A stretch of 64,000 nt of DNA from Pulicaria dysenterica (taxonomy: Eukaryota; Streptophyta; Magnoliopsida; Asterales; Asteraceae): the NCBI GenBank assembly GCA_947179395.2, contig OX359289.1, positions 79,044,229 to 79,108,228 of the forward strand. The letters are read 5' to 3'. The notes beneath the pieces were generated by a model that saw nothing but the letters and a program-made list of their open reading frames with translations, did not search any database and had not been told where the DNA came from. How positions within the stretch are numbered: the first letter of the stretch is position 1; every line of letters starts with the position of its first letter. Below are positions 33,801 to 43,354 of this stretch, one piece after another. Made by a program: the position numbers and the translations under genes.

Positions 33801-34949
33801 ATGCGGGTCGAGATACAATCCTGCGATCCCACATACGATCAGACGCTCCTACTTGGTTGCGATTGTGAGTACGATCCAACACGTTTTTGGTTGGTAGGAT
33901 CAGTGTTGTAAAGCTTCTATTCCAAGGCCAAGGTCCCAGCGAGTACTCGTGACAAGGTGGGTGACCTTGCCGAGTTAAGGTGAATCCGAGTATTGCAAAA
34001 TCAACCCCAAGTGGGTCAAACTCAGGATGCTTCAGTCTATAATTTATTTATAAATACTTAGTCTCCTTAGTTCCCATAATTAAAGCATTAATACATGCCC
34101 GCTTTCTTCGTATAATGAGTTAACAACATGCCCCGTGAACATGTCATACCCTATAATATTGAAATTTATATATAAAAGTTCCAATGTAAATACTCCCTGA
34201 GTACTCCCAGCTGGCCGCGTGAGTTTCGTCTAGCGAGTTTTACAACATTGTGTAGGATTGTACGATCTTACGATTAGGATCGCTATTTTGATATCCACAA
34301 CTACTATTGATACAATTATTATTAGATTAAGTATTGGGTTAAATACAATTAATCATGGTTCAATAAAAATTCGGGAGTTTACATGGTTTTGAACAATGCA
34401 AAGCAACTTGAGTAGCTTCTGCAACACAAAGAATTCTGGAGTGGCTTTTTAAACAATTGATTGAAAGGGTGTGGGGCTTGACATTTTTCCTAATCAATAT
34501 GTAATATATTGTAACATAAGTATCATACAGTTACACTAAGGTCATCCACATATAAAAATTGTTCAACATTAGAACATCGATTTGTTTGCAATTCTACAGT
34601 TTTCCAGCATATTTTTAAACATACAAATTTGATACTTTGGTGGCTTGAAATTGTGTTGTGATATGTATGTTGGTATGAAATAACATCTTGAATACTTTTA
34701 TGGCTTACGCATAAATTCCTTGAACATCATAAGAAAAACTACAGTACCAAAATAAAAGACCATCTTTTTATAAAAGTGATTAGGATGTTTGTAAGAATTT
34801 GAATGCATTTTGGGCAGCTTTTGATCTTTTACATTCTAGAGAAGTGCTGTATATATGTCATACATAAAGTAATAATGAATGATATGTGGGCTGTGCAGGT
34901 GTGCCCTGTTTGCAGCACTGAGGTGTCGACATCCGGCGCTGGTAGTTGA
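27774..34949 (+). CDS. RING-H2 E3 ubiquitin ligase, BIG BROTHER-related
   Basis: Seven exons: 27774-27977, 28246-28576, 28695-28744, 32725-32766, 32836-32957, 33036-33144 and 34899-34949, all with GT-AG introns and compatible phases, giving 302 codons. The start ATG follows the CT/CA repeat. Residues 1-70 are Asn/Pro-rich and end in an LALARTLQDQ helix. Residues 88-180 hold an Asp/Glu-rich acidic stretch and a second AYARALQDAEDQEMAARLL helix. LSYEELIALGEVVGTESRGL precedes the RING-H2 finger (residues 251-291), with ligands C251, C254, C269, H271, H274, C277, C288 and C291; CKHSYHSEC and INKVCPVC are hallmark BB-family blocks. Such proteins transfer ubiquitin with an E2 and, in Arabidopsis BIG BROTHER, limit organ size. 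No lesion is seen. Intron 3 (28745-32724) is swollen by repeats. Whether it is BB itself or a BB-related paralogue is not decided here. Confidence 0.9.
29374..29640 (-). repeat. Possible LTR/PBS remnant in intron 3
   Basis: The minus strand reads ...TGTGTTACA, then AGC, then TGGTACCAGAGG, resembling an LTR end followed by a tRNA-Met-type PBS (TGGTATCAGAGCC) with substitutions. The LTR would extend right from about 29388. The outer end is not defined. Confidence 0.3.
29887..29960. mobile_element. Fragment related to the intron-6 hAT-like MITE
   Basis: CAATGTTGTAAAACTC at 29887 is the reverse complement of the right terminus of the element at 33901-34250, and the following GCGCTAG...CGAGTA...TACTC text is also similar. 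Only one end is seen. Confidence 0.4.
29976..30024. repeat. TA microsatellite
   Basis: (TA)n of about 49 bp, directly flanking the left end of MITE copy 1. Confidence 0.9.
30025..30261 (+). mobile_element. MITE copy 1, inserted in a TA tract
   Basis: About 237 bp with inverted termini of roughly 50 bp: the left end has TTCAAACGAGAACTGTTTTT and GAGAACTGCGAGAACCAATC, and the right end is the reverse complement. Long TA tracts lie on both sides, so the target was TA-rich and any TA duplication is hidden. It encodes nothing. Confidence 0.75.
30262..30308. repeat. TA microsatellite
   Basis: (TA)n of about 47 bp at the right edge of MITE copy 1; probably the other half of the tract at 29976-30024. 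Confidence 0.9.
30814..30886. repeat. TA and TTA microsatellites
   Basis: (TA)n at 30814-30843, followed after a T-rich gap by (TTA)n/(ATT)n to about 30886. Confidence 0.85.
31640..31850 (-). mobile_element. MITE copy 2, inverted relative to copies 1 and 3
   Basis: About 211 bp with GGTTCTCGCAC-type inverted termini. Its interior reads on the minus strand like copies 1 and 3 (GATGGAGAGCGTGG, ATCAAGTATGGCAG). It is preceded by (TA)n at 31626-31639 and meets copy 3 after CCC. Confidence 0.8.
31854..32071 (+). mobile_element. MITE copy 3, head-to-head with copy 2
   Basis: About 218 bp, nearly the reverse complement of copy 2 along its full length, so 31640-32071 forms a palindrome with arms of about 210 bp and only a few unpaired bases in the centre. 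Followed by (TA)n. Confidence 0.8.
32124..32430 (+). mobile_element. MITE copy 4, diverged subtype
   Basis: It starts after (TA)n with GGAAAGGGTTCAAATGAGAAC, matching the left terminus of the family, but the interior is unrelated and contains its own inverted repeat: ATTAATGAGGGGTATTTTGG versus CCAAAATACCTCTATTAATG. No matching right terminus was found. Confidence 0.45.
33251..33272. repeat. G-tract in intron 6
   Basis: A run of guanines interrupted by a single A. It could fold as a G-quadruplex in the pre-mRNA, or may be partly a sequencing length artefact. Confidence 0.7.
33420..33560. repeat. Direct repeat of about 30 bp in intron 6
   Basis: AATAGCAATAAGCGAAAAGA followed by AAAACCACA occurs at about 33421, and again with one change at about 33530. 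The offset is about 109 bp. Origin unknown. Confidence 0.6.
33901..34250. mobile_element. Non-autonomous hAT-like MITE in intron 6
   Basis: 350 bp with inverted ends CAGTGTTGTAAA / TTTTACAACATTG (one mismatch at the ends) and 8-bp flanks GGTAGGAT (33893-33900) and TGTAGGAT (34251-34258), identical in 7 of 8 positions. Eight-base duplications and CA(G/A)TG-type ends are typical of hAT elements. No transposase is encoded. Confidence 0.65.
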
Positions 34950-35510
34950 TGATGGCTTTATGTTCATCCTAAAAAATTCTTTGTTGTGTGAAAGAAAAAG
35001 ACCAGAAGTCTTCGTTCGTTTTAGTTATGATATAGTTGGTTAGCATTGCATCCTTTCCATGGAATTTCCTTTGGGGTTGTGATTCTGATTCATTTGTCTG
35101 AATGTGTATGGGATCTTGATGTCTATTTGGTCAGTTACTTCATACTTGATATCATTAAGAAAACCCCAGATGGAACCTCATAATGCTAAATTTAAATGAA
35201 TTCTTAATGACTATTTTTTAACCCGATTAGTGAGGTCTCTTACGTGAAACATGTTATTCGTACATCTTTTTAATATCGTTAAAGCTGTATTTATGAACTT
35301 AGAAGAAAATTTGCGAGTCCAGGCGAGTCTGCTAAGTTGCATGAGTTAAGGTTCTCACAGCAACACTCAGTTGTTCTTTGTGATGACTATACCGCTGCTG
35401 CAGTAGTTGATGTATATGCTAATGACCTAGTGTTCAGATAATAAGTTCACAATCGAGTACTGCATATTTCAAAACAACAATTCTGAAATTCCTTACTATT
35501 TGGATATCTA
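34950..35510. other. 3' UTR and downstream flank of the ligase gene
   Basis: The sequence after the TGA (34947-34949) is T-rich and presumably contains the 3' untranslated region. No clear poly(A) signal was singled out and no further gene is seen. Confidence 0.4.
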
Positions 35511-36005
35511 TCTATACTATATTACTAGTGAGTTGTCCGCGCAATACGGCGGCAACGATTAAAGAACAATACTTATGATTGAAGTATGAATGTTACAATA
35601 AAATTGAAATAGTTTAGATATACAATAAAATTGAAATAATTTAGATAATATTATTCATGATGTTCTATGAAAGTATTTATTTAATAGTGGGTAATGTTTA
35701 TATACTTTTACTTAAAAGTCATATGAGATAGTTAAATAATATTAATATTATATGTTAAATTTGAAGATGATAACTACTATTTAAAAAAATTGAAATTTAT
35801 GTTTTTAGAGAAAAAGAAGCTATAATTAGTTCTAATTCAAACATTTATTGTTAAGGGAGAAGAAGATGGAATGTTTAATTAATTGATGGATGTGATTAAT
35901 GTAAATAAAATTAAGGGTGACGATTTAGTTTTGGTTAAAATATTAAGAACTCTTAATTTTCAAAGCAGAGAGAATATTGTATGCTTAATTAGTAGTATAG
36001 ATAAT
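35511..36005. mobile_element. Candidate Helitron-like fragment
   Basis: It begins A|TCTATACTATATTACTAG and soon carries TTGTCCGCGCAATACGGCGG, a phrase typical of plant non-autonomous Helitrons, in an AT-rich body. A TTAGTAGTATAGATAAT string near 36000 could be the far end, but the expected CTRRT terminus with a hairpin was not clearly found. Confidence 0.3.
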
Positions 36006-36503
36006 ATGTGAGATTATCTATACACTATACTTTTTTGCATATACAACTGCGGCTTTTATATTCCTACAAATCCACTGACTATTTTCTCAACTATATGTTC
36101 AAGGTTATTGTGTTTAGGCATATACTTTGTTGTGCATAAATCATCTCCTTTATAATATATTTAACACTCTCTCATACTTATTTATTTAAAATTTTAGCAT
36201 CGGAAATTATTAACACCCCTAAAAAATTCTATTTATCTTTCCTATTATGCATACTCGTCGGTAAACATACTCTTTCATAACTACGCACTTTTTCATTCAT
36301 AAGAAATAAGAAAAAGGTGTTCTTGTTTTGTAATTTTTGTTTCAAAAAAGTTGATGAAAAGAAAAGATGAAGAAATGAAACTGTATAATACCGGATAGAA
36401 ACTATTTGTTGAATATCATACGTTTGTATTCTATAAAGTAGCATATTATCGAGTAGAAACTATTTGCCGTCTTGATATCACGCGTACTAGTGAGAGGTAA
36501 AGA
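36006..36503. other. AT-rich spacer, nothing recognised
   Basis: No ORF with homology. It precedes the TAATT target site of the second Tekay-type element. Confidence 0.5.
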
Positions 36504-36508
36504 TAATT
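36504..36508. repeat. Target-site duplication TAATT, left copy
   Basis: Matches 45571-45575 exactly and flanks the complete Tekay-type element 2. Confidence 0.85.
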
Positions 36509-38673
36509 TGTAACACCCCGAAATGGGGCCTAGCTGTAAACTGTTGTACATGTAGCCTTGCTAGTTGTACGTTGACGTTAATTGGTGTTTTGTTATTAAC
36601 TGTAGTATACATGTTTTTAAATGGTGTATTATGTGTTAATTGGTGTTTTAAACGTGAAATGGTGATTAATTGGTGTTAATTGTGGATAAAAATGTGGTAT
36701 TGTGAAAAGTGTCATAAGTTGACCAAGTTGATAAATAGTTGAACGATTTTAGATAATGATTCCAAAAATATCTTCGTTAGTTGAAACGGTTAAACCTAGG
36801 TTGTGTTTTAAGTTGAATAGGAGAACAAAATACCCGTGAGGGGTATTAGACATTAAGTCGGCCAAGGCTTTCCTTATCCCCTGGAAACCTCTTTCACGTA
36901 CACAAACACATACATACGTACGTACCAATATACACACTCAAACTCGTCCTTTTGAGAAAGAAATCAAGAAGTAATCTGTTGTTTGAGGTTTCCTTAGCTG
37001 ATTTCAGAAGCAACTCCACCATACTCATCTGATTTGTAAGTGATTTTGAAGCTTGAAACCTAGTCTTGGTGTTCATATGTGTGTGGTGTCAAATTGAAGA
37101 TTCAAATGTGTTATAATGTTGATTTTATGTCTAAAACATGTTAGTAGGTTTATGTGTATGTTAAAAGTCAATTGTAAACGCTTGAATACGGATTCAAGAT
37201 GAATTTTGTGTCAAAAATGGGTAAAACAGCTGTTGTGTTCGAACAGAGCAAGAACACACTGTAACAGTGGTCCTTGAGATCGCAAGGGAAAATCCTTGCG
37301 GTCGCAAGGGGTGTCTTAGTCCTTACGGTCGCAGGCATGGAGTCTTGCGGTCGTAGGAGGTTGGTGTCATGGTTTACCACCTACGGGTGATGGAATGAAG
37401 CCTACGGGCGTAGGTATATAACCTACGGCCGTGGGTACCCAAGGAACGACCCTTGCGGTCGTAGGGATTATCCCTTACGACTGTAAGAGTGGGTGAATTG
37501 GGAAGGATCCTTGCGGTGGTAAGGATAGGTTTGAAATGGCCCTTGCGGCCGTAAGGAATCCGCTTGCGGTCGCAAGCAGGGGTTTTATGCTGACAACTTT
37601 GTAGTCTTGTGTTTTAAGCCTCGTTAAATGTCGTTGATTGGTGTCTAAGCCTGAACCTGATGTGTTAGGTGACTCGGACAACTCTGTGTGCTCTTGGGAT
37701 TCCCGAATTCATATCTGCCTACTGTAATCTCCAGGTGAGTACTTGTTTCCCACGAGTCTCAGTAGGTAAGTTATATGTTGTACATGTTGACACGTGATTG
37801 GTGTATTGATACGTGAGACAAGAGGTATGCTATGATAGAGTTATACACGCATGCTTGTTTATCAGTATGAAAGATATTGATGTATTTATATGCGCGCATG
37901 AACTAGATCCTTACTGGATCAGCTATTTGTTTATGAGATTCTGTCCGGACACTGAACGGGTGAACAACTGAGGTCAGTCAGGTAGATGGGTGATAATATC
38001 TGACTGGGTTCCCAGGGTCCTTAGGGACTATGAATTGGGGAACTAACGGTACTCGGGAGTATACGCTTGGGTATGGCTCTGCAGGCCACCGTTCCTCTAT
38101 GGAACTGGGTTCCTTGCTTAGGCTGGAACCAGCATGATAGACAGAGTGTACCACGTGGACTGCTTTTCGCTCCCCACTATGGAATTGGTTGCGGCTGATT
38201 CCCCGGCTTGGGTTGTTGAGCGGGGCTAGCTACCCTACGAGACATGACTCCTGCTGACATGATTGGCGCGCCGCAATATGATAGGATAGCCCTGTGTGCT
38301 GTTCTTATACATGATAGCCTACTTATTGATGCTTATGTGTAATTGGTGCTCACTAGCTAGTTGTAGCTAACGGTGCAAGATTTCTCTTTTTCTGCAGGTT
38401 GATGCTAGAGGCCTAGTGAGGCGGGAACTGTTGGTAGTCTTTTGTTGTAAATAACTTTTGGGGAACACGTCTGTTGTATTTATGGATCCGATGGTCGGTT
38501 TTAGTAGGTAACGCTTGTAGTTTGAACTTGGCTTATTCTATTGATGTAATTAATTAGCCGAGTCAATTAACGTTGCTTTTGTAATGGCGTTTAACTCCGC
38601 TGCACGCTTTTGATAATAGTAGTTAAAAGTTTAAATTAACTCTAATTTTAAGCTCATTAAGGGTGGCGTTACA
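36509..38673 (+). repeat. 5' LTR of element 2
   Basis: 2165 bp, TGTAACACCCCG to GGCGTTACA. It contains the palindromic array at about 37270-37577. A 62-codon frame at 36749-36937 recurs in the 3' LTR only because the LTRs are copies; it is not called as a gene. Confidence 0.95.
37270..37577. repeat. Array of CG-centred palindromes in the 5' LTR
   Basis: About eleven related dyads separated by short spacers. CCTTGCGGTCGCAAGG (37294-37309) is near-perfect; others are CCTTACGGTCGCAGG, CTTGCGGTCGTAGG, CCTACGGGCGTAGG, CCTACGGCCGTGGG, CTTACGACTGTAAG and CTTGCGGTCGCAAG. The arms vary together in several copies (TTGC...GCAA versus TTAC...GTAA). Confidence 0.8.
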
Positions 38674-38676
38674 AGT

Positions 38677-38689
38677 AGGTATCAGAGCC
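38677..38689 (+). promoter_or_regulatory. PBS of element 2
   Basis: AGGTATCAGAGCC differs from the tRNA-Met PBS only in its first base (T to A); it lies three bases after the LTR end. Confidence 0.8.
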
Positions 38690-38892
38690 TAAGTTTGAGG
38701 AATTGAGTACTCGTTGAAGTATTCAATCTCAAGCTCGGGCCCGACCATTGTTAAGTGTTCCTATCGGGGTAATTGGGGTTGAGTGTGAGCGTTATATGTT
38801 TACTGCTCACTTTGAACTAGCTTGTGTGTTAGAATTTTCGAATAAATGGTGTACTAATTGTGGTCTACGTTTAAATAGTAAGTTGATTAGAA

Positions 38893-40770
38893 ATGGCTGA
38901 ACGTCGAGCTACAACCGAAGAGGCTCTCAAGAAAATGGAGAATGAGGCCTCGAGTATACGTCGGGAAGCTGAGGACGAGGCTTCTCAGCATAACGCGGAG
39001 CCGCTGAGACAGGATCAGGATCAGACGGCTTATGTTAGACTACTTGAGGAGGATCTCCGACTGACGAGGGAGCTGTTACAAAACGCGATGGTAGGAAAGA
39101 AGTAAGAAAAGTGCTCGTATAAGAAGTTCATGTATTGCGGGCCGAAGGTGTATGAGGGTAGTGATAATCCCTCTGAGACTATACGTTTGTTACGTGAGAC
39201 GGATCAAGTCTTCGAATCTTGTGATTGTGAACGTGAAAGCCGTGTCAAGTACGTTGTTCGACTGTTGAAAGGGCGTGCTTTGGATTGGTGGGATAAGGTG
39301 AAAGATACGTTAAGCCAGGAAGTGATCGCTGCTCTGACTTGGGAGCAGTTCTCTGAGAAGTTGAAAGCCAAGTACTGTACAGATTATGATCTAGAGAGGA
39401 TGGAAAATGAGTTCAATAGTCTCTGTAAGGGGGAAAAACCAGTAGAGGACCTTATCAACGCTTTTACAGATAAGGTGAGATTTATTCCGCATTTGGTGAC
39501 TGACGAGAAAGCTAAGATGCGGAAGTTTGTGAATATGCTGCCACTTGATTACCGTGCTCATGTGAGAGTTACCGCTACTATGGATCGGGCGTTTGAGATA
39601 GCCCAACAAGTTGATGGGGATCGTCGTCAGAGTAAGGGGGATCATGTTGCCGAGGGCCAGAAAAGAAAGTTTCAACAGTTTTCAAATTCTGGTACTCCAA
39701 AAGGGCAGTCGTCGACTGGTGGGAAGCCTGATTCTTCGAAGAAGGCTAAGTTTGAAGGTTCTTGGTGCTCCCAATGTCGCACCTACCATACCGGTGATTG
39801 TTCAAAGGCCACTACCCAATGTTTTAGGTGTGGTCAGAAAGGGCACTTGGTGACTGAGTGCGAGTTTAAAGAGAACGTCTGCTACAAGTGCCACAAGCCA
39901 GGGCATAGAATTTCAGATTGTCGGTCAAGGTCAGACGCTGGAACTGGAGGATCTGCCTCAGGGCAGAAGAAATACAACGCTCCCCGTGCTAAAGGGCGGG
40001 CGTTTCAGATGACAAAGGAAGAGGCGAAGGGTGCTGGGGAATTGATTACGAGTACTTTTCTTATTAACTCTACCCCGGCATGCGTATTGTTTGATTCTGG
40101 AGCTACATATTCTTTTGTGTCTGTATCTTTCTGTGATAAACTGCAAATGCCTGTATCTGTGTTGTCTAAGCCCATAAGAGTAGAGATTGCTAGTGGTAAA
40201 GTAGTTCCAGTTGTAGATAATGTCCCTCAAGCGGTTATTGATATCGACGGGAGTAGTTTTCCTGTTTCTCTTCTTCTAATGCCGATTGCGGGATTCGACG
40301 TTGTAATTGGGATGGATTGGCTTAGCAAGCTGAACGCTGAGATTTTATGTTCCAAGAAGTTGATTAAAGTTCCTTTACCTGACGGGTCATATGCTGTGGC
40401 TCATGGCGAAAGGCGAAAGTCGGATATTCCTATCATTTCTTTGATGAAAGCTCGGAAGTCGGTTTCGAAAGGCTGCGATTGTTATCTAGCACATGTGATT
40501 GACGCTAAATTGGAGAAACGTGTGACCGATTATTCAGAGGTATTCCCTGATGAGTTGCCTGGGTTACCGCCAGTCAGAGATGTAGAGTATTGTATTGATC
40601 TTGTTCCGGGGGCTACCCCTGTGGCTAAAGCTCCATATCGTCTTGCTCCTTCCGAGGTTCGCGAGATGATGACACAGATCCAGGAGTTGCTTGACGAAGG
40701 ATTTATTCGCCCGAGTTCTTCTCCTTGGGGTGCTTCGGTGCTATTCGTGAAAAGAAAGATGGAACGATGA
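38893..40770 (+). pseudogene. Gag, protease and RT N-terminus of element 2
   Basis: ATG at 38893 (MAERRATTEEALKKMEN); an in-frame TAA at 39103-39105 splits it, after which the frame continues from 39106 for more than 550 codons. Gag core: RLLKGRALDWWDKVKD. Cysteine motifs: CSQCRTYHTGDC, then two CX2CX4HX4C knuckles at about 39820-39861 (CFRCGQKGHLVTEC) and 39880-39921 (CYKCHKPGHRISDC). The aspartic protease has an intact LFDSGATYSF, with D at 40093-40095. RT begins at PGLPPVRDVEY and is lost to a frameshift near 40750, just before the KDGTMRMCIDY block. Gag-protease here is the best preserved of the window. Confidence 0.85.
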
Positions 40771-43342
40771 GAATGTGCATTGATTACTGGGAGCTGAATA
40801 AGCGAACCGTAAAGAATAAGTATCCTCTGCCGCGGAAAGATGATTTGTTCGATCAACTGCAGGGAGCGACCTGCTTCTCAAAGATTGATCTGCGGTTTGG
40901 ATATCACCAAGTGTTGGTTGTCAACGAAGATGTTCCAAAGACGGCTTTTCGTACTCGTTATGGTCATTATGAGTTTTTGGTGATGCCTTTCGGCTTAACC
41001 AATGCTCCTACTGTTTTCATGGACCCGATGAATCGGGTTTGTCGTCCTTTCCTTGATAAATCGGTGATTGTGTTTATTGATGATATTCTTATCTACTCTA
41101 AGACTGAAGCTGAACACGAGTCGCATTTGCGAGAGGTTCTCGAAACTCTTAAACGGGAGAAGCTTTACACTAAATTCTCGAAGTGTGAATTTTGGTTGCA
41201 AGAAGTCCACTTTCTTGGTCACGTGATCTGCAGTGATGGCGTGAAAGTTGATCCGGCGAAAGTCGAAGCGGTTATGAATTGGGGAGTTCCTTGAACTCCT
41301 TCTGAAGTTAGAAGTTTTCTCGGCTTAGCTGGTTACTATCGGTGGTTTATCCGTGAATTTTCTAAACTTGTAGGTCCTTTGACTAAACTAACTCGCAAAG
41401 ATGTTGCATTTGTTTGGGCGGAAGCTCAAGAACAAGCGTTTCAATCTTTGAAACGGCTACTGTGCGAAGCTTCAATACTTTCCTTGCCAGAGGGATCTGA
41501 AGATTTCATTGTTTATTGTGATGCTTCGTATTCTGGATTGGGGTGTGTGTTGATGCAGCGCGATAAAGTGATTGCCTACGCTTCAAGGCAATTGAAACCT
41601 CATGAAGGCAACTATCCGACTCATGATCTTGAGTTGGCAGCGATGGTGTTCGCGTTGAAATTGTGGAGACACTATCTCTATGGCACCAAATGTGTGGTCT
41701 ACATAGATCACAAGAGCCTGCAATATGTTTTCACTCTAAAGAACTCAATATGAGACAACGCAGATGACTCGAGTTGATAAAAGATTATGATTGTGAAATT
41801 CGCTACCATCCTGGTAAGGCCAACGTGGTGGCGGATGCTTTGAGTCGTAAGAGCTCTACGGTAGACACGAAATTTATGAAGCTCACTGTGGTTCCTGATA
41901 TCATTGCCCAATTGAAGGAAGCACAACAAGTGGCGTTGCAAGACGAAAATCTGAAAGACGATGAAAAAGTTGAAAGATCAACTTGTTGATGATACTCGCG
42001 GACTTAAAACTTTTTAGTCTCGCTTATGGGTGCCGCTTTATGGTGGAAATCGTGAGCTGATACTGCAGGAAGCTCACAAGTCTAGGCTGTCGGTTCATTC
42101 GGGCAGCACAAAGATGTATCATGACTTGAAGGCATTATATTGGTAGCCTACTTTGAAACGAGTCATTGCTTCCTTTGTGGAGAAATGTCAAATCTGCGCG
42201 CAAGTTAAGACTGAACATCAGAAACCTTACGGTAGTCTGCAGCAACTTGAGATCCCTGAGTGGAAGTGGGATCACATTACGATGGATTTTGTGACAAAGT
42301 TGCCGAAGACCCTCAGAGGTCATGACACAATTTGGGTCGTTGTCGACAGATTGACCAAGAGCGCTCATTTTCTAGCTATCAGCGAGTCTGCTCCGCTGGA
42401 AAAGCTAGCAAAGCTGTATGTAAATGAAGTGGTGTCACGACATGGTTTTCCATGTTCGATTGTATCTGATCGTGATACGCGTTTTGCTTCACATTTTTGG
42501 CAGAGTTTACAGCACGAACTTGGTACACGTGTTCATCTGAGCACGGCGTATCACCCACAGACAGATGGCCAATCAGAGAGAATAATACAGACGTTGGAGG
42601 ACATGCTTCGCGCATGTGTTCTCGAGTTTGGTGGTGCGTGAGATTCTCACTTTCCGTTGGTCGAGTTTTCTTATAATAACTCGTACCACTCCAGTATTGG
42701 GATGCCACCTTATGAGATGCTTTATGGGAGGCGTTGCGTGTTGGTTAGAGCCCGGTGAAAAGCAGTTTTTTGGACCTGAAATTGTGCAGATTACAGCAGA
42801 TAAAGTGAAGATTGTGCGGGAAAAGCTTAAAGCAGCCCGTGACAGACATAAAGTATATGCTGACCCTAAACGCAGACCAGTTGCATTCCAGGAGGGCGAT
42901 CGGGTGTTCCTGAAAGTTTCTCCTTGGAAGGGTGTAATTCTTTTTGGTAGAAAGGGTAAGTTGAGTCCGCGTTACATCGGTTCATTTCGGATCTTTCGCA
43001 AAATTAATGATCTGACTGTTACCCTTGAGTTGCCTCCAGAGCTTTCTGCAATTCACAACACGTTCAACGTGTGTTATGTGCGTAAGTGCAAGGTGGAGGA
43101 GAACCAGATTCTGCCTCTGCAAGAATTGGAGGTTCACGCTTCAAAGCGCCTAGTTGAAGAACCTGTCGAGATACTTGGTTCTAAAACTAAGAAGTTGCGC
43201 AGAAAAGATGATCAAACTGGTGTTAGTCAAATGGAAGTATAACCTGGGTTCGAATATGACCTCGGAGACGGAAGACGACATGAAAGCTCGATACCCTCGC
43301 TTGTTTATAGACAAGCAGATTTCGAGGACGGAATCTTCTTAA
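40750..43342 (+). pseudogene. RT, RNase H, integrase and chromodomain of element 2 (broken)
   Basis: RT has CIDYWELNKRTVKN (the usual Arg is Trp) and catalytic FIDD at 41073-41084. RNase H has FIVYCDASYSGLG and ADALSRK. Integrase has HKSRLSVHSGSTKMYHD...CQICAQVK and the core TMDFVTK, VSDRDTRF, QSERIIQTLEDM. The tail VKWKYNLGSNMTSETE has Ser where the chromodomain Trp is expected. Lesions: TGA 41292-41294, a frameshift near 41735, TGA near 41767, a frameshift near 41960, TAG near 42016 and 42147 (the latter at a Trp position), TGA near 42639 (Trp position), a deletion/frameshift near 42735 and a frameshift near 43200. Ends at TAA 43340-43342. Confidence 0.85.
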
Positions 43343-43353
43343 GGGGGGTAGAT
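43341..43353 (+). promoter_or_regulatory. Polypurine tract, element 2
   Basis: AAGGGGGGTAGAT overlaps the stop codon and abuts the 3' LTR, in the same position as in element 1. Confidence 0.8.
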
Positions 43354-43354
43354 T

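Noticed and set aside
36749..36937. 62-codon ORF, nearly identical to one at 43595-43783
   Set aside because: It repeats only because both lie at the same place in the two LTRs of one element. It has no family match.
37270..37577. Regularly spaced palindromic repeats resembling a CRISPR array
   Set aside because: Units are imperfect and unequal, spacers are 5-30 bp, there are no cas genes, and the array lies inside a plant LTR and recurs in its partner LTR.
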